Positions 34,159 to 44,151 of a DNA stretch of 64,000 nucleotides are shown here, piece by piece (position 1 is the stretch's first letter; each line of letters starts with the position of its first letter). A model generated the notes under the pieces. The model searched no databases. It was given only the letters and a program-made list of their open reading frames with translations, and was not told the origin of the DNA. Location of the stretch: NCBI RefSeq assembly GCF_010091925.1, contig NZ_WVID01000017.1, positions 124,001 to 188,000 of the forward strand, written 5' to 3'. The position numbers and the translations under genes were made by a program. Source of the stretch: Nostoc sp. B(2019) (GTDB taxonomy: Bacteria; Cyanobacteriota; Cyanobacteriia; Cyanobacteriales; Nostocaceae).

Positions 34159-35325
34159 TTAATGGTTCAATGCGAATGATTGAACGTCGGCTAGAAACTC
34201 TGCTGCTGCTTCTGGAGTATGATGTGCTATTAGCTCTTGTGACTTATAGCCCATAGAACTGATAACACTTGGATTATCTATAAAACAACGCATAAGTTGA
34301 GCTATCTCTGTAGGATTACATGGATCAAAAATATAGCCATTATCCCCAGGGGAAATCATTTCTGATACTCCTGCATATTTAGAACACATTATAGGTTTAC
34401 CAAACAGCATTGCTTCTAGCACCACCATACCCCAAATGTCTTCTAAAGTAGGAAATATAAAAATATCTGTATTCTGAAAATATTCTCCCAAGCTACCATA
34501 GTTAACCCATCCTTCAAACCTAATTCTGTTTTCTAAACCACGCTGCCTAATCCAGCTTTCAAGCTCTTGGCGTTGTGCACCATCACCAATCACAATCAGA
34601 GTATAATCACGGCAACCTTGGTTTTCTAGTAGTAAACAAGCTTCTAAGAGAAAGGTTAGACCCTTACGATGAATTGTCTGACCAATAAACAAAAAAACAG
34701 GATGTTGATTGTTAGATAAGTCTAGATCATTAACCGCACTAGATTGTAAAAGTGCCTGCTTATCGGGAATTTGGTAGGGTCTAGCAAAAACTTTAGCCTG
34801 GTCAACCTTTAAAAGGTTCGTAAGATATGCTTTTCCCCCTTGGGAGTTGGTGACGAATGCATCTGCATACTCAGCCATTAAACGTCTACTGAAGATACGA
34901 ACTGGCGAATCGCTCATATCTATGTTAGGTGAGCTTCCGCTGTATATGATGATGACTCGCCATTTTGTTAATGGCTTCAGCATGAGGACGAAAAGAGTCC
35001 ATAGGGAAAGACCAGTTACAAAGATGACTTGCGGTTTAAATTTCAGAAGGTGAGGAATAATTTCTAAAGGTAGTAGCTGGATTATACGTTTGTACCCTGC
35101 ATTCGTTTTACCAACAGAAATTTCTTTGTATTTACCTACTATATTGACTTTAAAAGCATCCTCACAACCAGGTACGAATCCAGGCCATTCTGAAGTAAAT
35201 ATCTCTATTTTGGGAACTATTTTATCAAGATTGCGGAGTACGGGCTGTATGTAAAAACCTAGTTTCATACTAGGACTAACCCACGCTATTGTAATATTTT
35301 TGACTTTGTTTTTTACGTAATTCAT
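34159..35325 (-). CDS. Glycosyltransferase family 4
   Basis: 388 residues. GT-B fold with FIGQTIHRKGLTFLLEAC, VIGDGAQRQELESW, FPTLEDIWGMVVLEAMLFGKPI (E-x7-E) and a typical C-terminal helix. N-terminal part ITIAWVSPSMKLGFYIQPVL. No membrane segment. It is separated from the neighbour at 35550 by 224 bases without a gene. Confidence 0.85.
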   Translation of the reverse strand: MNYVKNKVKNITIAWVSPSMKLGFYIQPVLRNLDKIVPKIEIFTSEWPGFVPGCEDAFKVNIVGKYKEISVGKTNAGYKRIIQLLPLEIIPHLLKFKPQVIFVTGLSLWTLFVLMLKPLTKWRVIIIYSGSSPNIDMSDSPVRIFSRRLMAEYADAFVTNSQGGKAYLTNLLKVDQAKVFARPYQIPDKQALLQSSAVNDLDLSNNQHPVFLFIGQTIHRKGLTFLLEACLLLENQGCRDYTLIVIGDGAQRQELESWIRQRGLENRIRFEGWVNYGSLGEYFQNTDIFIFPTLEDIWGMVVLEAMLFGKPIMCSKYAGVSEMISPGDNGYIFDPCNPTEIAQLMRCFIDNPSVISSMGYKSQELIAHHTPEAAAEFLADVQSFALNH

Positions 35326-35549
35326 ATTAGCTTAATCTATACAAGGAAATGCTGAATTAGGATAATCTTAATTTAAGTGAATAGAATTAAACACAACTTG
35401 TTGAAAGGATTACTAGAAACTAGAGATTGGTAATCAAGCAAAACATCTCTATTTTTAATTATCAATTTATAATCTTGCACGAATAGAACATATATTGAAA
35501 TTAGAAAGCAGAAAAAGGTAAAAATTAATATTTTTGGGATTTTCTAAAA

Positions 35550-36695
35550 TCAATCAGAAGACTCCACTAGCCGTTTATACTGATCCAAAGCGGTAGATGC
35601 AATCTTGTTCCAATCAAGATGCTCTAATGCATAATGCCGACCTCTCAGTCCCATCTCTTTCCAATCTGAACGACATTCGAGTAACTTTCTTAACCCTGAC
35701 TGAATTTCTGATACTTCTGGTACAACTACAACACCACAGCCACTTGCTTGAACGTGAGGCGCTATGCCAGCCACTTCTGAAACTAGCAGCACCCGCCCAG
35801 CTAGCATTGCTTCGAGAGCAGCCAGACTGAAGCCCTCAAAGCGAGACGGAACACAAAAAACATCGTAGTTCTTGATAATTAAAGGTGTAGGTGTTGAGTA
35901 ATCAGCAGGGAGAAATAAGGTTCTATTTGACAGTGAGAGTCTTGCTACTCTGTCCTCTAAATTTTTCTTGTCTCCTTTGTCAGCCCCCTGAATTATAAGT
36001 TTGGCATCAGTAGTTTCAACAATTTGAGCAAACGCATCAACTAGCAAATCTAGACCTTTATTATGGGTATCTATACGACCTATAAAAAAGAATTTGGGAG
36101 TGCTTTCTGTGTTCCAGTTCAAGGAAGCTTCAGGATACACTTCATTAGGTAAGAAACCATTAGGTGCTGCTATGACGGGAGTATTGACTTTCAAATCACG
36201 GAGAAATTCAGCATGCCGAATATCTAAAATTTGTACCGCTTTCGCCTGCCTCAACACCCGTCGTTCCAAAAGATACCAATATACCCATTTTACGTAAGAA
36301 TTTTTACTAAAAATTGCAGGATTATAGGGATCGTGTGGAAATACTACGTATGGTACGCTATATTTTTTCAATACACGGGATATAGCGTAGATCCTAGGCT
36401 GAAATATACCGCTTAGAATAATAAGGCTATGTCTATCTAAATTATGACTAATGAATTGTTTTAAACCATTGGCAATTTTAAAAGTTTGATTCTGATTCGG
36501 ATTCATAAAACATTTAATTTTATATCCCTCCGGCATCTCAAATGAGTCATCACTCTTTCCTTCGCAAAGAATTATGACCTCAATACCACATTTAACGAGT
36601 CCAGAGGCAAGACCATGGATAGCTTTTTTAGTTCCCTCACTCTTAATTAGTGTGATGTCTGGTGGAAAACCCTTTGTATATATATATAGTTTCAT
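35550..36695 (-). CDS. Glycosyltransferase family 4
   Basis: 381 residues. GT-B fold: MKLYIYTKGFPPDITLIKSEG at the start, PYVVFPHDPYNPAIFSKNSYV, then FFIGRIDTHNKGLDLLVDAF, LIIQGADKGDKKNL, and PSRFEGFSLAALEAMLAGRVLL with the conserved E-x7-E pair. Same-strand member of the polysaccharide cluster; donor and acceptor sugars are unknown. Confidence 0.85.
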   Translation of the reverse strand: MKLYIYTKGFPPDITLIKSEGTKKAIHGLASGLVKCGIEVIILCEGKSDDSFEMPEGYKIKCFMNPNQNQTFKIANGLKQFISHNLDRHSLIILSGIFQPRIYAISRVLKKYSVPYVVFPHDPYNPAIFSKNSYVKWVYWYLLERRVLRQAKAVQILDIRHAEFLRDLKVNTPVIAAPNGFLPNEVYPEASLNWNTESTPKFFFIGRIDTHNKGLDLLVDAFAQIVETTDAKLIIQGADKGDKKNLEDRVARLSLSNRTLFLPADYSTPTPLIIKNYDVFCVPSRFEGFSLAALEAMLAGRVLLVSEVAGIAPHVQASGCGVVVVPEVSEIQSGLRKLLECRSDWKEMGLRGRHYALEHLDWNKIASTALDQYKRLVESSD

Positions 36696-36799
36696 CGCTT
36701 AACTCAGCAACGTTGATTGTTATTAATTTTAGCAAGAACTTAATTTTCAAAAGCTTTTCATACGATTCAATCAAAGGTAGTATCAGGTTAAGGTTAGGC

Positions 36800-37660
36800 T
36801 CAAGCCCAGCCCAACCACCCTTGCACTCTACCTTGAAAAGTTGCCCAGTAGGACCCTACTCTGTCTAGGCGACCTTGAAGTAGTGATAATGCAACCCCTA
36901 CCAATGGACGACCCCAGTTGTAAATAACGAACCACAACGGAATGTTATGCTTACGCAGTACCCGACCTCTGCCCATTGCATAGGCATAAGTTTTAGAGTA
37001 GCTTTTATCTTTGCTAACATTAGGTTGAATTAGTTGTGTTTGTGTTAATTTTATCGGGTGAGTTACAGTTACCGCAGGGTCGTAATACAAACCTTTATTA
37101 ATAGCTCGCAACAAATAATCAGTTTCCTCCCCCGAACCCCAAGGTGTGTTTGCTCCAACTCCTAGACTTTCATCAAAGACACCTATTTCCATCACAACTG
37201 ATTTGCGAAGAAATATAGTGTAAGAAATACCTCTTCGCCACACATTAAAACGGTTGATTGGTCCTGGTGGACTATCTCCATGTCTACCGGAGTCTTTACC
37301 TTGTTGATCAACAGAACGTCCTGTAAGACCATTCCATTCAGGATGGTTTGTAAAGAAGTGGGCTACATGCTCAAGGATATCCTGTGGATAAGCGCAATCA
37401 TCATCTGGGAAGGCTACTATATCGCCACTAATATGCTGCAATCCTACATTACGAGCGAGGGACAGCCCTTTTGCAGAACGCAAGTGCAAAATAGGAAAGC
37501 TATTTTGGTAGGCTTGGATGAACTCTAAAAGGCGATCGTCAGGATTTTGATCTATGACAATCAACTCAAAGTTGCGATAAGTTTGGGTGTTAAGAGTTTG
37601 CAAAAAATGCTCAACTTCGACAGTGCGATTTAAAGTAGCAAGAACCAGAGAAAACTTCAT
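36800..37660 (-). CDS. Glycosyltransferase family 2
   Basis: About 286 residues from the ATG at 37660 (a TTG at 37675 extends it). GT-A fold: FSLVLATLNRTVEVEHFL, ELIVIDQNPDDRLLE, LSLARNVGLQHISGDIVAF and metal-binding PDDDCAYP. Then VFDESLGVGANTPWGSGEET, a loop with the conserved acidic pair. The ending (ATFQGRVQGWLGW) is near the membrane-proximal region of this subgroup. Confidence 0.85.
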   Translation of the reverse strand: MKFSLVLATLNRTVEVEHFLQTLNTQTYRNFELIVIDQNPDDRLLEFIQAYQNSFPILHLRSAKGLSLARNVGLQHISGDIVAFPDDDCAYPQDILEHVAHFFTNHPEWNGLTGRSVDQQGKDSGRHGDSPPGPINRFNVWRRGISYTIFLRKSVVMEIGVFDESLGVGANTPWGSGEETDYLLRAINKGLYYDPAVTVTHPIKLTQTQLIQPNVSKDKSYSKTYAYAMGRGRVLRKHNIPLWFVIYNWGRPLVGVALSLLQGRLDRVGSYWATFQGRVQGWLGWA

Positions 37661-37799
37661 TACATTTGGTACCAAAATACATCTGCGGTCATCTTTAAAA
37701 GAAGAAAACTTACTTAGTAAAAATCTTTTGGATTAAAATATTAGTAATACTGAAAGGCTAAATAAATCTTACTTGCCCAATATGAGTAAACAATAATCT

Positions 37800-38828
37800 T
37801 TATGATTTAATTTCATCCTTATTTGTTCGTTTAATTAAAGTATTTTTCAATTTAGCTAAATTTTCCTGTGCCTTGTGTGCAAACATTGTTCGTCCAAATA
37901 TTGTTAATATTAATCCGGATAGTATGTAAGTTCCCGACATTGGCAGAAATTGTAACAGACTCAGTGTATAACGTAAAGCTAAAAACCTTTGTCCTGCATC
38001 AACTGCTTTTCCGACTCTATTGACTTGTATGATTGACATTTTTAAGCCTATAGACTCACGATAGGCTTTGTATCCAAGACGTTGCTTTATAATTGGCCCC
38101 CACTTATTCTCAAAAATTTGAAAACCTGTTAAATTTGCTGATAAGTTACTTATGATTTGGTTTCCGTGAAAATATCTGATAATTAATGGTTCAGTCACAG
38201 CAAGAAAATGATTATTAGCTTTAGCTAGACTTAGCCATAAATCATAGTCTTGAAAACTAGGTAAGCTTTCATCAAAACCGCCGACATCTACTAAAGAAGA
38301 ACGCTTGGACAGAAATAAGGACGTAGTAGAAGGTAACCATCCTCTTAATAAATTATTAAAAACATCTCCTTCGTGAGCAATCAAATTTGGCAGCTTTTTG
38401 CGTTGGACTGATTCATAATATTCATAGCCTAAACAATAAACGACTGTAGCATAAGGATCATCACTAGATTGAAGACGAGCTAACTGTAATTCTAGTTTTT
38501 TAGGTAACCATTCATCATCACTATCTAAAAAAGCTACAAACTCTGCGCGTGCTGATTGTATGCCTTGGTTGCGTGCGTGGCTTCCACCGCAGTTTTTACC
38601 CAAAGCGATATATCTGATTCTGGGATCTGCAAATTCATTGACAACTTCGGCTGTATTATCTGTAGAACCATCATCGACAATAATTAGTTCAAAATTGGAG
38701 AATGTCTGTGCAAGTACACTGGAAATTGCTCTAGGTAATAAGTTAGCTCGATTAAAGGTTGGTATAACAACACTAACAATGGGTTGATTTTGGAGTTGTG
38801 TTTGTATGTTGTCTGAAAATTCCATCAT
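37800..38828 (-). CDS. Glycosyltransferase family 2
   Basis: About 342 residues. GT-A fold: VSVVIPTFNRANLLPRAISS, ELIIVDDGSTDNTAEVV, NQGIQSARAEFVAFLDSDDEW (the DXD-type SDD metal site), and LPSFQDYDLWLSLAKANNH (conserved acid in FQDYDLW). A possible hydrophobic segment near the C-terminus (about 290-315). The start is one of two ATG codons (38828, 38825) behind GGAGGT, so the TTG at 38840 is not used. Confidence 0.9.
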   Translation of the reverse strand: MMEFSDNIQTQLQNQPIVSVVIPTFNRANLLPRAISSVLAQTFSNFELIIVDDGSTDNTAEVVNEFADPRIRYIALGKNCGGSHARNQGIQSARAEFVAFLDSDDEWLPKKLELQLARLQSSDDPYATVVYCLGYEYYESVQRKKLPNLIAHEGDVFNNLLRGWLPSTTSLFLSKRSSLVDVGGFDESLPSFQDYDLWLSLAKANNHFLAVTEPLIIRYFHGNQIISNLSANLTGFQIFENKWGPIIKQRLGYKAYRESIGLKMSIIQVNRVGKAVDAGQRFLALRYTLSLLQFLPMSGTYILSGLILTIFGRTMFAHKAQENLAKLKNTLIKRTNKDEIKS

Positions 38829-38862
38829 TTGTACCTCCAAAACTAATTTATGTATGCTTTAT

Positions 38863-40137
38863 TTAGATGTAGGCTGAGGCTGTTAAAGCAGTTTTTTGTT
38901 CTGTGTCTGGATAAGATATATTTTTATAAATTTCAACTAGTCTGTTATTCAGCTTATTAATGTCGTAGTATTCTTCTACAAATATTCGACCTGCTGAACC
39001 CATACTTGCCCAACTCTCTGGATGTTCGACTAAATAGCGGAGCTTTTCAGCTAAAGCATCTACATCCCTTTCAGGAACTAGAAAACCTGATTTACCATCA
39101 AGCACACCATCAGGGATTCCGTTATGCAATGTAGATAATACTGGTAATCCCATAGCCTGTGCCTCTTGTAAAACTAATCCTTGCCCTTCTTGATCCCCAT
39201 TAGAGGCCGTTACACTTGACAGAATAAAAATGTGGGAATCAGCATAAAGCTGGCACACTTCATCTTGTGTTTGCCATCCTAAAAATCTAACTTTATTTAT
39301 GATTTTAAGTTCGATAGCCAGTTTTTCCAACGATTCCCGAAGAGGGCCATCGCCAACAATTTGATATTCTAGATTGGAGTAATCTTTCAAAACATTTGCT
39401 ATTGCCCTGATCGAATATTCAATACCTTTTTTTTCAACTAATCTTGCAATTGTAAGAATTTTTATAGTTTCATTAGGGCAAAGTTGTCTTTTTTGAAAAG
39501 TATACTGTGAGAGATCAAGTCCGACAGGAAGCTTTACAAGCTTATCTACGGGGCAACCTAATTTTATAGCCTTGTTACCTGTGAAAGTTGTATTTGTAGT
39601 ATATAAATCTCCGATACTGAAAGTTAGCTTGTAAATTTCTGCATTGTACATGAGAGATTTTTCATTTACATCATAACCATGAAACGTTGTAACTATACTC
39701 CCTTGAAGAACACCAATTTCTCGCAATATTGAACCTTTAACACCATTAGGAGCAAAATGGCAATGAATAATGTCATATACTGGTTTTTTCTCTAATAATT
39801 TAGCAACAGCATAAAACAATGTTAATGATGCAGATATTTCTCCATATTTAAAAATATTAAGTGAACGCATTAGGGCAATAGGATTGCGCCAAAAGTTCAC
39901 AAGTAGCAAGTTAAATGCTTTTAAACCTCGCCAAAGGCGATTATTAGGTTTTCCCAGATAGTACGTACGTTCTAAAAGACTATACTTTGTTACATTTGAA
40001 TGTATTTTTACGGTATCGCCTGGTCGGTTGGCATAAATGTCAACTTCATGCCCACGATCAATTAAACCTGTTATCTGATTCAAAATAAAAGTTTCAGATA
40101 AAATTGGAAATTGATTAACAAGAAAGGCAATTTTCAT
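38863..40137 (-). CDS. Glycosyltransferase family 4, tandem copy A
   Basis: 424 residues. GT-B fold: MKIAFLVNQFPILSETFILN, HGYDVNEKS, LTIARLVEKKGIEYSIRA, QIVGDGPLRESLEKL, and SSVTASNGDQEGQGLVLQEA (E-x7-E region), ending KTALTASAYI. Close paralogue of the gene at 40429: N- and C-terminal thirds are nearly identical and the middle is diverged. Typical of a colanic-acid-type GT4 (WcaL-like). The catalytic E-x7-E is read in DQEGQGLVLQEAQAMGLPVL. Confidence 0.85.
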   Translation of the reverse strand: MKIAFLVNQFPILSETFILNQITGLIDRGHEVDIYANRPGDTVKIHSNVTKYSLLERTYYLGKPNNRLWRGLKAFNLLLVNFWRNPIALMRSLNIFKYGEISASLTLFYAVAKLLEKKPVYDIIHCHFAPNGVKGSILREIGVLQGSIVTTFHGYDVNEKSLMYNAEIYKLTFSIGDLYTTNTTFTGNKAIKLGCPVDKLVKLPVGLDLSQYTFQKRQLCPNETIKILTIARLVEKKGIEYSIRAIANVLKDYSNLEYQIVGDGPLRESLEKLAIELKIINKVRFLGWQTQDEVCQLYADSHIFILSSVTASNGDQEGQGLVLQEAQAMGLPVLSTLHNGIPDGVLDGKSGFLVPERDVDALAEKLRYLVEHPESWASMGSAGRIFVEEYYDINKLNNRLVEIYKNISYPDTEQKTALTASAYI

Positions 40138-40428
40138 AAGGCATATCCCATGACAGAATGATAAGATAATCTAAAACATAGTAAAAATTAATCTACACAA
40201 CATAAAATCTCAATATCATTTTTAAACTTACCCCGAAATTCTAAATACATCAAAGATCAATACTAAATACATTAAGCTCATAACAGCAGCATAAATAATC
40301 ACTATTACTCATAAAAAATCAGAGAAAATTTTACAAAAATATTTTTATCAAAATTCATCCACGAGTATGTATATTTTTTGGGAGTCTTATCGTTTTTTAT
40401 ATCGAAAATTCAATTTTGTATGCACAAG
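40138..40428. other. Intergenic region holding a flippase-gene remnant
   Basis: About 290 bases between the two GT4 copies. The part 40213-40310 matches the 3' end of the flippase gene (listed separately); the rest is AT-rich and no further gene is seen. Confidence 0.5.
40213..40310 (-). pseudogene. Remnant of the flippase gene 3' end
   Basis: On the plus strand, GCTCATAACAGCAGCATAAA (40276-40295) and following ATAATCACTATTACTC match the flippase gene end at about 41857-41893 (GGCTCATTACAGCAGCATAA, then ATAATCACTGTTGCCC), and TCATTTTTAAACTTACC (40216-40232) matches TCATTTTTTAAACTCACG at the flippase stop (41778). So about 100 bases of the flippase 3' end are duplicated and degraded. It marks the right junction of a tandem duplication of the downstream GT4 gene. 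Confidence 0.75.
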
Positions 40429-41700
40429 TTAGATGTAAGCTGAGGCTGTTAAAGCAGTTTTTTGTTTTGTGTCTGGATGAGATATATTTTTATAAATTTC
40501 AACTAGTTTGTCATTCAATTTATTAATGTCATAGTGTTCTTCTACAAATACTCGACCAGCTAAACCCATATTTGCCCAACTCTCTGGATGCTCGACCAAA
40601 TAGTGTAACTTCTCAGTTAAAGCATTCACATCCCTTTCAGGAACTAGAAAACCTGATTTACCATTTTCAATTAACTCAGGGATTCCACTATGATATGTGC
40701 TCACTACGGGTAGACCCATTGCTATTGCTTCGATTAAGACTATGGGAATACCTTCTTGATCACCTTCCTGGCTGGTTACGCTTGGGGCCAGTAAAATATG
40801 AGAGTTATCAAGTATGTTTACAACCTCTTGTTGTTGCTTCCAACCAAGTAGCTTAATACTATCCATCAAATCTAGTTCTTGAATTAATTGTTGTAAGTTG
40901 TCTCGTAAAAAACCGTCTCCAACAATGTTATATTCAAGCTTCATTCCAGACTTGAGAAGATTAGCAACTGCACGGATACCATACTCTACTCCTTTTTTTT
41001 CAACTAAGCGGGCTATTGTTATTATTCGGACGATGCCATCTTGTGGCTGTTGACGTAAAGTAAATAAAAATTTACTACAATCTATTCCCATTCTATGTAT
41101 AACTAAATGATTTTCATCACAACCTAGCTCAGCTAACTGAAATTTCATGTGTCTACTAATTGGACAGCAAAGGTCTCCTGTAGCAAATAAGTTTGCATAA
41201 ACATTAGTTCCATATTTTTTAACATATTGCGACACATCATAACCATGAAATGCAGTAACTAACTTTCCTTGAATAACATTAAGTTCTTTAAGAAGGATTG
41301 CCTTGAGTCCATTAGTCCCAAAATGACAATGAATGATGTCATATACTCTTGGTTTATTTAGTAACTGAGCAACTATATAAAACAATGTTAATGATGCTGC
41401 TCTTTTTTTGTACTTTAAAAAATTTATTGAATGCAATAAAAGAATGGGATCTCTGCGAAAATTGGGCAATAATTTAAATATTTTAATTAGCCGCAAAATG
41501 CGATTGTCAGGTTTTCCAATATAGTGAGTATGAGCTAGAAGATTATATTTTTCTACTTCGGGGTGTATTTTGGACATATCGCCTGGACAATCAGCATAAA
41601 TATAAACTTCATGTCCACGATCAATTAATCCTGTTATCTGGTTCAAGATAAAAGTTTCAGATAAAGTTGGGAATTGATTAACAAAAAAGGCGATTTTCAT
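40429..41700 (-). CDS. Glycosyltransferase family 4, tandem copy B
   Basis: 423 residues, paralogue of the gene at 38863. Shares MKIAFFVNQFPTLSETFILN, the SGFLVPERDVNALTEKLHYL stretch and the exact end KTALTASAYI. The middle (about 145-290) is diverged: here FHGYDVSQYVKKYG, RHMKFQLAELGCDENHL. GT4 motifs are ITIARLVEKKGVEYGIRA and SVTSQEGDQEGIPIVLIEAI (E-x7-E). Lies 77 bases from the flippase gene on the same strand. Confidence 0.85.
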   Translation of the reverse strand: MKIAFFVNQFPTLSETFILNQITGLIDRGHEVYIYADCPGDMSKIHPEVEKYNLLAHTHYIGKPDNRILRLIKIFKLLPNFRRDPILLLHSINFLKYKKRAASLTLFYIVAQLLNKPRVYDIIHCHFGTNGLKAILLKELNVIQGKLVTAFHGYDVSQYVKKYGTNVYANLFATGDLCCPISRHMKFQLAELGCDENHLVIHRMGIDCSKFLFTLRQQPQDGIVRIITIARLVEKKGVEYGIRAVANLLKSGMKLEYNIVGDGFLRDNLQQLIQELDLMDSIKLLGWKQQQEVVNILDNSHILLAPSVTSQEGDQEGIPIVLIEAIAMGLPVVSTYHSGIPELIENGKSGFLVPERDVNALTEKLHYLVEHPESWANMGLAGRVFVEEHYDINKLNDKLVEIYKNISHPDTKQKTALTASAYI

Positions 41701-41777
41701 AACGCATATCCTATAATAAAATTAAAAAATAATTTAGTGTTTAGTAAAATGAATATTATAGACATAAAGCTTATATT

Positions 41778-43277
41778 TCATTTTTTAAACTCACGTAAAA
41801 AGCTTAAATAAAAATTTTTCATCTTAAATACGTAGAACATTAATCCGAGATATACTAGGCTCATTACAGCAGCATAAATAATCACTGTTGCCCAAATGGG
41901 TAGATTTGAGCCAATGTAAACCTTTATGCCAAGTATTACTGCACCTGCTACTATCGATGATATAAATGTTTGCTTTACTGCTTCAAATACATCAAGCATT
42001 GTAATTGATGTGCCTCTTGTTGCATAGTAGATGCAGGGAAATGCTTGTAAAAGCATGGCTATGGCATAGGATAAAGCGACTCCAGATGCCTGATATGGTA
42101 AACCGATAAAAAATGATGTTACAAGCCAGGAAGAAGAGAATAAACCCCATTTGAACATGCGATCGCTTCTACCTCTGGATATATACAGCCAACCAGTAGT
42201 GTTACAAAGCGGCTGAACTAATGCGGATATGGCTAATAATCGAAAGATTGTGCTGGCCCCAAGCCATTGCGAACCTAGAAGAAATCCAATAATATCTTCT
42301 GACGCCACTATCATAAAGATGATCGTTGGGGTGGTTAGAAAAGCAATTACTGAAATAGCTTTGAGGTAATAGTGGCGAAATTGTTCTGGCTCCTGTTGCA
42401 ATCGACTTAAACTAGGGATAGCAACCGCAGTAATTGGTGCATTAATCTGGTTAATCGGCAGAACCAGCAATTGATAAGCTTTAGCGTATAAACCTAACTG
42501 TTGAGCGCCCCAGTATTTTCCAATGAGAACATTGTCAAGATTTCGGGCAAAGTAATTAATAGTGGTGAAGCCGGTAAGATGTCCTCCAAAAGCCAACATT
42601 GAACCTATTCCCGATCGCCAAACAGGTAGCCCAGGACGCCAAGCACAGGCAATCCAGAGTCCTGTAACGCCAGCAAATCCTGAAACAAGCGGCAAAATCA
42701 CTAGTGCCCAGTAACCTAATCCATACCAAGCAGCAATGAGCGCCGCTAGAATGCCAATCACCATAGCGCGAACATCATTGAACATTAGCGCCTTGTATTG
42801 CATCTGGCGATTGAGCAGGGCACTGTGCTGAACACTGAACCCGCCAAAGATAATACCCACGGACAGCGCCAGGGTAATCCAAATCAAACGAGGTTCATTA
42901 TAAAACCAAGCAATTCCAGGCGCGATCGCAGCAGTAACCAGCGCAGCTGTGAGGCTAAGTGCCACATTCACCCAAAATAAGGTACTAACTTGCTCATGAT
43001 TAATCTCCTCCTTTTGGACAGTTGCCATTGACAACCCCAAGTCTTTGAACAGACCGACAAATCCAATAACCGCAGTCACCATACCTATCAAGCCATAATC
43101 TTGTGGCGTCAGTAATCGAGCCAGCACCACATTAGATACCAAGTTCAAGCTAAACTTCAAAACTTGGGCAACCATTGTGATCGCACCGCCACGAACAGAA
43201 CGACCTTTAAGATCAGCTTTCAGATGATCTGTGCGAAAATACTTGTCGTTCCTGTCATTGGAAAAGAGATTTTTCAT
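41778..43277 (-). CDS. Oligosaccharide flippase (Wzx-type, MOP superfamily)
   Basis: 499 residues, about 12-14 hydrophobic segments. Family motifs: RSVRGGAITMVAQVLKFSLN, NVVLARLLTPQDYGLIGMVT, LGLSMATVQKEEINHEQVST and FWVNVALSLTAALVTAAIAP, as in lipopolysaccharide/colanic-acid exporters (WzxC-like). It flips the lipid-linked repeat unit across the inner membrane, feeding the Wzy-like protein at 31.6 kb. Its 3' end is partly duplicated at 40213-40310. It is the likely promoter-proximal gene of the 29-43 kb minus-strand block. Confidence 0.9.
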   Translation of the reverse strand: MKNLFSNDRNDKYFRTDHLKADLKGRSVRGGAITMVAQVLKFSLNLVSNVVLARLLTPQDYGLIGMVTAVIGFVGLFKDLGLSMATVQKEEINHEQVSTLFWVNVALSLTAALVTAAIAPGIAWFYNEPRLIWITLALSVGIIFGGFSVQHSALLNRQMQYKALMFNDVRAMVIGILAALIAAWYGLGYWALVILPLVSGFAGVTGLWIACAWRPGLPVWRSGIGSMLAFGGHLTGFTTINYFARNLDNVLIGKYWGAQQLGLYAKAYQLLVLPINQINAPITAVAIPSLSRLQQEPEQFRHYYLKAISVIAFLTTPTIIFMIVASEDIIGFLLGSQWLGASTIFRLLAISALVQPLCNTTGWLYISRGRSDRMFKWGLFSSSWLVTSFFIGLPYQASGVALSYAIAMLLQAFPCIYYATRGTSITMLDVFEAVKQTFISSIVAGAVILGIKVYIGSNLPIWATVIIYAAVMSLVYLGLMFYVFKMKNFYLSFLREFKK

Positions 43278-44151
43278 GGATACGGCTAAATTAGAGCTGA
43301 TTTAAGTCGCTATCAACTCAATAACGACGAGATGGAAAACCAACATGAGACTGTAGTCCCAGAAAACTTGGCAATTAAGATTAAAACAAGTGCAATTACT
43401 AACAGAACCAACAGATAATGTGAATCTACTTAGTTAATATTGCTGAATGTAACTAATCTTGTTGAAATTTTACATAATGGCTTCCAAATCATCTTGCCAT
43501 AACTTTTTAGCAAATTGGTAGCAATTCAAAAAACTTTTATCAGAAAATCTACTCACGTTCATAATCAATTTTGGAACAAAACTCCCCATATATTTATATT
43601 TTCAGGCTTTAAGTCCAGATTGAGCCGGAGAAAGCTTAGAAAAAATTTATTAAGATTATATAAAGTTTAAGTTTTTTCTAAAGCAGGTTGCCGCCTGCCA
43701 TACATGCTCACTGCTCATTCAGTACTTCTATGTAGAGTTAGTTCTACACTTTGCTTCAGATCAAAAGCATATACTTGTTATGAAAAATTATTAATAACAT
43801 TTTCTGGTGATGCTTTGAGAGAATTTAATGAGCACGATTTTGATACTATCAAACAAAGCAATATAACCTTTTAACTGGAGAGACTCGTTTTCAATTTCAT
43901 ATTTGCGAAAGTAAAAAGTAATATGTGCAGGGATATAAAGCTCGGTCGAGTTAATTTAAGTATGTGATAAGAACGGGGGAAGTCTTATTCCCCCTATAAG
44001 GAAGAATGGGTTGATAAAGTTATGTTCTGTATGATATTCCCCGCCGTGTATCCAAGGTTTACAAGAGAAGACTCGTAATCTTTTACACCAAATGTGGGAA
44101 ACGCAAAAGCACTACACGCTAAATTACCAAAATAAGAATACCAGAAATATC
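43278..44151. other. Intergenic region upstream of the flippase operon
   Basis: 874 bases, no gene recognised. Contains the operon promoter in principle and a small hairpin at 43683-43698 (GCAGG/CCTGC), plus the stronger one at 43975-43994 listed separately. Confidence 0.4.
43975..43994 (-). terminator. Terminator-like hairpin after the WecG-type gene
   Basis: GGGGGAA and TTCCCCC form a 7 bp stem around GTCTTA, about 160 bases past the WecG-type stop on its strand. The tail is GTTCTTAT, a weak U-tract. Confidence 0.4.
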
